A stretch of DNA of 64,000 nt from positions 248,001 through 312,000 of the forward strand of contig NZ_VSSR01000042.1 in assembly GCF_008123515.1 (NCBI RefSeq). The letters run 5' to 3'. Positions 60,312 through 64,000 of this stretch are shown here, in pieces (positions within the stretch are counted from its first letter, which is position 1; each line of letters opens with the position of its first letter). A program made the position numbers and the translations under genes. The notes under the pieces are model-generated. The model saw nothing but the letters and a program-made list of their open reading frames with translations, was not told where the DNA came from and ran no database searches. The stretch comes from Bradyrhizobium cytisi (GTDB taxonomy: Bacteria; Pseudomonadota; Alphaproteobacteria; Rhizobiales; Xanthobacteraceae).

Positions 60312-61373
60312 TCACGACATCAGTTCGTGCAGGCCAGTCCAGCCGGTGTAGAGGCCGACGAAGACGATCAGGGCCGCCGACACGTAGGGCGCGCGGTGGG
60401 CGTAACGGCTGAAGCCGCCCCAGTGCCGTTCGACGTGGCGCAGGCTGAGCGCGGCGAGAACGCCTGCCGACACCATCGTGATCGCAAGCCCGACACCGAA
60501 GGACAGCACAAGGACAAAGCCGAGGCTGAATTGCTTCAGCTGTATGCAAAGCAGCAGCACGGTGATCGCGGCGGGGCAGGGGATCAGTCCACCGGTGAGG
60601 CCGAACAGCACGATCTGTGCCCTCGTCACGTTGCGGCCCCCAAAGCGCTTGCGGATGTCGGCGGCATGGGCGCGCGCGTGCGCGTCGTCCTCGTCGCCGA
60701 GATCCATGTGGTCGTGATCATGCTCCTCAAACAGGATCTCGGTGGCGTCGCCGGCAAGGGCGACGCGCGCCTTGAACGCATGCGGCTCGGGAATCTCCCC
60801 GACGCTTTCGAGGTATCCATCGCAAGCGGCAAACGCGAATGTCTGCTCCGAGCCGTCCTCGCGGATGGTGGTCACCTTGATATCGCGGGCGGCGGGAAGT
60901 TCGCCGGCCTCGTTCCGGATCCGCCAGCGAGGGGGCACGCCGTCCTCGAACACCTCCAGCAAGAGCTGCAACCCTGCCAGCGAGATGGATTGCGGTTCGT
61001 CGTGGTGGTGATGGTCGTGCGCGTGGTTCTGCTCCCGCCAGGTGCGCCAGACCATCCAGCCGGCGATGCCGATGATGATGACGGCGGACGCCATTTGCAG
61101 ATAGGCCTCGCTGCGTTCGCCTGATAATTCCCGGCCGAAATACAACCCCGCGAGTGCGATCGCCCAGACGATGGCGGTATGGGAGATGGTCGCCGACAGG
61201 CCGAGCAGCACGGCCTGAAGCACGGTGCCCCTGATTGCAATGATGAACGCAGCCATCATGGTCTTGGAATGCCCGGGCTCGAGACCATGCAGCGCGCCGA
61301 GGAGGATGGCGCTAGGCACGAACAGCCATGCATGCGCGCTGCTCTGCTGGAGCAGGTGAGACAGGTCGGTCAT
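60312..61373 (-). CDS. rcnA: Nickel/cobalt efflux protein RcnA family, with extra loop domain
   Basis: 353 residues. Transmembrane part 1 has LHGLEPGHSKTMMAAFIIAI (the NiCoT-type signature) and LGLSATISHTAIVWAIALAG; part 2 has FGLTGGLIPCPAAITVLLLC and LVLSFGVGLAITMVSAGVLA. Between them are two His-rich stretches (~117-125 and ~218-239) enclosing a ~90-residue domain (~128-215). E. coli RcnA has a His-rich loop but is shorter overall. It exports Ni and Co. It lies four bases downstream of rcnR on the same strand, an rcnRA operon, unlike the divergent E. coli arrangement. Confidence 0.9.
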   Translation of the reverse strand: MTDLSHLLQQSSAHAWLFVPSAILLGALHGLEPGHSKTMMAAFIIAIRGTVLQAVLLGLSATISHTAIVWAIALAGLYFGRELSGERSEAYLQMASAVIIIGIAGWMVWRTWREQNHAHDHHHHDEPQSISLAGLQLLLEVFEDGVPPRWRIRNEAGELPAARDIKVTTIREDGSEQTFAFAACDGYLESVGEIPEPHAFKARVALAGDATEILFEEHDHDHMDLGDEDDAHARAHAADIRKRFGGRNVTRAQIVLFGLTGGLIPCPAAITVLLLCIQLKQFSLGFVLVLSFGVGLAITMVSAGVLAALSLRHVERHWGGFSRYAHRAPYVSAALIVFVGLYTGWTGLHELMS

Positions 61374-61377
61374 CCCT

Positions 61378-61656
61378 TCACTTCAAATAGGTTCGGACGA
61401 CGTCGATGAGGTCGGCGGCGCCCTTGGCCTTCTCCGGATCCTTCTCGTGCGCGGGATCCACGACATGATGGCGGATGTGGTCTTCCAACAGCTCGGTGGT
61501 GAGACCGCTGATCGCGCCTTTCACCGAAGCCACCAGCATCAGCACATCGGCGCAGCCGATCTCCGACTCGAGCGCGCGCTCGACGGCCTCGAGCTGGCCC
61601 TTGATACGCCGGACCCGACCGATGAGCTTCGACTTGTGCTTGATCGTATGTGACAT
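61378..61656 (-). CDS. rcnR: RcnR-type nickel/cobalt-responsive repressor
   Basis: 92 residues of the CsoR/RcnR all-helical family, starting MSHTIKHKSKLIGRVRRIKG. The Ni/Co ligands of E. coli RcnR (His3, Cys35, His60, His64) are all present at the same positions. This fixes the start at ATG 61656: RcnR also uses its N-terminal amine, so a longer form (ATG 61662) would disturb the site. The promoter and G-tract operator upstream make a leaderless transcript likely. rcnA follows. Confidence 0.93.
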   Translation of the reverse strand: MSHTIKHKSKLIGRVRRIKGQLEAVERALESEIGCADVLMLVASVKGAISGLTTELLEDHIRHHVVDPAHEKDPEKAKGAADLIDVVRTYLK

Positions 61657-61662
61657 GCCCAT

Positions 61663-61691
61663 AAGATAGGGGGGTACCCTATACGAGTCAA
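61663..61691 (-). promoter_or_regulatory. rcnRA promoter: TTGACT-N17-TATCTT
   Basis: On the minus strand TTGACT (61691-61686) and TATCTT (61668-61663) are exactly 17 bases apart. The -10 box ends six bases before the rcnR ATG, placing the expected transcription start at or next to the A of that ATG, that is, a leaderless mRNA. Read directly; start site not measured. Confidence 0.7.
61666..61682. promoter_or_regulatory. RcnR operator with G6 tract in the promoter spacer
   Basis: ATAGGGGGGTACCCTAT contains an ATAGGG/CCCTAT inverted repeat and a run of six G. RcnR and FrmR operators are known to have a G/C tract flanked by inverted A/T-rich ends. Here it fills the 17-base spacer and overlaps the -10 box, so bound RcnR would block RNA polymerase. 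Confidence 0.7.
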
Positions 61692-62165
61692 TGCGTGGAT
61701 GCTGATCGTACAGCTGCCTTTGGTGTGGAGGGAGAAAGCCCTCATCCATCACCGTCACTCCGAGGCGCCGGCGCGCAGCGGAGGCCCCGAAGGATGTATG
61801 GGGCGGGAAACGGTCGACTCAGTCTGGCTCCGCTCGCCATTGCCGCAAGGCTGGGCGCGTCTCTCCCATCACAAAATCTGTAGTTGTGGATGGCCGGTCT
61901 CACGAGGGTAACACAGTAGGCTTTTCCGTGTCCTCTGAGCCACTTTTGTGCTCTTCATGCAACATTCCCGCGCGATTTGACCCCTATCGCAGTCCGTTCG
62001 CATCGGCGCCGCTTTTTGGCCACACCCAAACATGAATAAAATCCAACTCTAATGTTTCAGGGGCTGGGCTGGTCCCTTGCAGGCGGCGGAAAATCCCAGG
62101 GTCGATTCAAATCTTGGGTCTGATGTTCCGGGTCTGACAAGGGTTAGCCAAGGAAACTGGTCGCG
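61683..62165. other. Intergenic region upstream of ilvD
   Basis: Apart from the rcnR -35 box (61686-61691) at its left edge, about 475 bases have no supported gene. I looked for a leader peptide rich in Ile/Val/Leu and for an attenuator before ilvD and saw none. Small open frames have no ribosome sites. Confidence 0.45.
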
Positions 62166-63890
62166 ATGGACGCCAAGACCAACATCAAGCAGAGGCTGCC
62201 GAGCCGTCACGTGACGGAAGGCCCTTCGCGCGCGCCCCACAGGTCCTACTTCTACGCCATGGGTCTGACCACCGAGCAGATCCACCAGCCCTTCGTCGGG
62301 GTCGCCTCGTGCTGGAACGAGGCCGCCCCCTGCAACATCTCTCTGATGCGCCAGGCGCAGGCGGTGAAGAAGGGCGTCGCGTCCGCCGGCGGCACGCCGC
62401 GCGAATTCTGCACCATCACGGTCACCGACGGCATCGCCATGGGCCATGACGGCATGCGCTCCTCGCTGCCCTCGCGCGAATGCATCGCCGACTCCGTCGA
62501 GCTGACCGTGCGCGGCCATGCCTATGACGCGCTCGTTGGCTTGGCCGGCTGCGACAAGTCGCTGCCGGGCATGATGATGGCGATGGTCCGCCTCAACGTG
62601 CCCTCGATCTTCATCTATGGCGGCTCGATCCTGCCCGGCAATTTTCGCGGACAGCAGGTCACCGTGCAGGACATGTTCGAGGCCGTCGGCAAGCACTCGG
62701 TCGGCGCCATGTCGGACGAGGATCTCGACGAGATCGAGCGCGTGGCGTGCCCCTCGGCCGGCGCCTGCGGCGCGCAGTTCACCGCCAACACCATGGCGAC
62801 CGTCTCCGAGGCGATCGGCCTGGCGCTGCCTTACTCGGCCGGTGCCCCGGCACCGTATGAAATCCGCGACGCCTTCTGCATGACCGCAGGCGAGAAGGTA
62901 ATGGAGCTGATCGCGTCCAATCTCCGGCCGCGCGACATCGTCACCCGCAAGGCGCTCGAGAACGCGGCCGCCGTGGTCGCGGCCTCCGGCGGCTCGACCA
63001 ATGCTGCGCTGCACCTGCCGGCGATCGCGCATGAAGCCGGCATCAAGTTCGACCTGTTCGACGTCGCCGAAATCTTCAAAAAGACACCGTATGTCGCGGA
63101 TTTGAAGCCGGGTGGCCGTTATGTCGCCAAAGACATGTTTGAAGTAGGTGGCATACCGCTTCTGATGAAGACGCTGCTCGACAACGGATTTCTCCACGGT
63201 GACTGCATCACTGTCACCGGTCGAACGATCGCCGAAAACCTCAAGAGCGTGAAGTGGAATCCGCACCAGGACGTGGTGCACCCGGCAGACAAGCCCATCA
63301 CCGTCACCGGCGGTGTGGTTGGTCTGAAGGGGAATTTGGCGCCAGAAGGTGCGATCGTGAAAGTCGCGGGAATGTCCAGTCTGAGGTTCACCGGTCCGGC
63401 GCGTTGCTTCGACCGGGAAGAGGACGCCTTTGAGGCCGTCCAGAACCGCACGTACCGCGAAGGCGAAGTCATCGTGATCCGCTACGAGGGCCCCAAGGGC
63501 GGCCCCGGCATGCGGGAAATGCTCCAGACCACCGCGGCGCTGACCGGCCAGGGCATGGGCGGCAAGATCGCGCTCATCACCGACGGCCGCTTCTCCGGCG
63601 CCACCCGCGGCTTCTGCATCGGTCATGTCGGGCCCGAAGCCGCCATCGGCGGCCCGATCGCACTGTTGCAGGATGGCGACATCATCGAGATCGACGCCGT
63701 TGCCGGAATCCTTAACGTAAAATTGAGCGACGCCGAGCTCGCGCAACGCAAGACCAAATGGAGCGCTCGCGCGACTAACCACACGACGGGCGCGCTCTGG
63801 AAATATGCCCAGCAGGTTGGACCAGCGGTCGGTGGGGCAGTAACCCATCCGGGCGGCGCGCACGAGAAACAGTGTTATGCGGACATCTAG
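62166..63890 (+). CDS. ilvD: Dihydroxy-acid dehydratase
   Basis: IlvD removes water from 2,3-dihydroxy acids in valine and isoleucine synthesis. The 574-residue protein has the iron-sulfur Cys residues in ASCWNEAAPCNISLMRQ (~49/56), GLAGCDKSLPGMMMA (~129) and CPSAGACGAQFTANTM (~201), plus TDGIAMGHDGM, ITDGRFSGATRGFCIGHV and GPEA. Length and motifs are normal. ATG 62166 lies after AAGGAAA. The next gene begins within its last codons. Confidence 0.96.
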   Translation: MDAKTNIKQRLPSRHVTEGPSRAPHRSYFYAMGLTTEQIHQPFVGVASCWNEAAPCNISLMRQAQAVKKGVASAGGTPREFCTITVTDGIAMGHDGMRSSLPSRECIADSVELTVRGHAYDALVGLAGCDKSLPGMMMAMVRLNVPSIFIYGGSILPGNFRGQQVTVQDMFEAVGKHSVGAMSDEDLDEIERVACPSAGACGAQFTANTMATVSEAIGLALPYSAGAPAPYEIRDAFCMTAGEKVMELIASNLRPRDIVTRKALENAAAVVAASGGSTNAALHLPAIAHEAGIKFDLFDVAEIFKKTPYVADLKPGGRYVAKDMFEVGGIPLLMKTLLDNGFLHGDCITVTGRTIAENLKSVKWNPHQDVVHPADKPITVTGGVVGLKGNLAPEGAIVKVAGMSSLRFTGPARCFDREEDAFEAVQNRTYREGEVIVIRYEGPKGGPGMREMLQTTAALTGQGMGGKIALITDGRFSGATRGFCIGHVGPEAAIGGPIALLQDGDIIEIDAVAGILNVKLSDAELAQRKTKWSARATNHTTGALWKYAQQVGPAVGGAVTHPGGAHEKQCYADI

Positions 63891-64000
63891 GCGTGCCATT
63901 GTTGCGTTTGTGTTGGGGGCTGCCGCGCTGGCCGCGCCGGCGCTTGCCTTCGACGGTGCGCCGGTCAACCAGAAGGATGCGACCATCCCGGTCGTGACCA
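63877..64000 (+). CDS. Secreted protein, N-terminus only
   Basis: ATG 63877 lies inside the end of ilvD (14-base overlap). The visible 41 residues are a signal peptide (MRTSRRAIVAFVLGAAALAA, then PALA) and a start of the mature part (FDGAPVNQKDATIPVV). The rest is outside the window. From memory, genes of this position and start in Bradyrhizobium encode secreted repeat proteins of the Sel1/TPR type, but that cannot be checked here. Confidence 0.65.
   Translation, partial: MRTSRRAIVAFVLGAAALAAPALAFDGAPVNQKDATIPVVT

Overview
The window looks like chromosomal DNA of a Bradyrhizobium-type alphaproteobacterium (Nitrobacteraceae). The reasons are high GC, frequent GTG and TTG starts, the order tpiA-secG-pyrG-kdsA-eno-ftsB-pdhA-pdhB-pdhC-lpdA, the ppiD-trpD-trpC-moaC and moeA-lexA blocks, a yeast-type cytosine deaminase inside the pdh cluster, and palindromic repeats of a kind familiar from Bradyrhizobium. 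This assignment comes from reading the proteins, not from a database search. No rRNA, tRNA, CRISPR array, prophage or insertion sequence was seen.

Layout. 1-3.1 kb: end of a conserved hypothetical gene, a small secreted SQALG-repeat protein, lexA with an SOS box, and moeA. 3.2-14.2 kb: an accessory block with a LuxR-type regulator, a trimeric autotransporter adhesin, a secreted protein, a glycosyltransferase-like protein, a HAD phosphatase, an FMN-dependent alpha-hydroxy-acid oxidase, a CtpA-type protease and a large GGDEF-EAL protein. 14.3-18.6 kb: moaC, trpC, trpD and ppiD on the minus strand. 18.8-21.9 kb: tpiA, secG, pyrG. 21.9-25.2 kb: a decayed BrnT/BrnA toxin-antitoxin pair, a phospholipid N-methyltransferase-like gene and an OmpR/histidine-kinase pair. 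25.3-36.6 kb: a NIPSNAP-type protein, kdsA, an MFS transporter, a universal stress protein, an HlyD-type pair, an orphan substrate-binding protein, queF, eno, three oxidoreductase/hydrolase genes and ftsB. 36.7-45.8 kb: a glycerophosphodiesterase, the pyruvate dehydrogenase cluster and a threonine-synthase-like gene. 45.8-52.1 kb: a Bug/TctC binding protein, a two-component system with an extra stand-alone receiver, and a run of tiny cysteine-motif proteins. 52.1-57.5 kb: a lytic transglycosylase, a class III adenylate cyclase and several small proteins. 57.7-61.7 kb: a cobalt/nickel island (cbtB-cbtA, a DUF1259 protein, rcnR-rcnA). 62.2-64 kb: ilvD and the start of a secreted protein.

How the genes fit together. 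The backbone is central carbon metabolism (triose-phosphate isomerase, enolase, the whole pyruvate dehydrogenase complex), envelope assembly (SecG, KdsA, PpiD, FtsB, lytic transglycosylase) and molybdenum-cofactor, tryptophan and branched-chain amino-acid synthesis. Accessory genes for surface attachment, sensing and metal homeostasis lie between these blocks.

Most notable points: (i) a legible rcnR promoter (TTGACT-N17-TATCTT) whose spacer is filled by a G-tract operator and which seems to give a leaderless mRNA; (ii) a cluster of three mini-proteins sharing a CxxC ... CxxxC pattern beside a secreted cysteine-containing protein; (iii) a brnT/brnA pair decaying through a 5' deletion and an apparent 4-bp slippage; (iv) two copies of a ~90-bp double-hairpin repeat, one inside the pdh cluster; (v) a trimeric adhesin with Thr/Ala/Gly repeats, divergent from a LuxR regulator whose start overlaps a perfect 8-8-8 palindrome.
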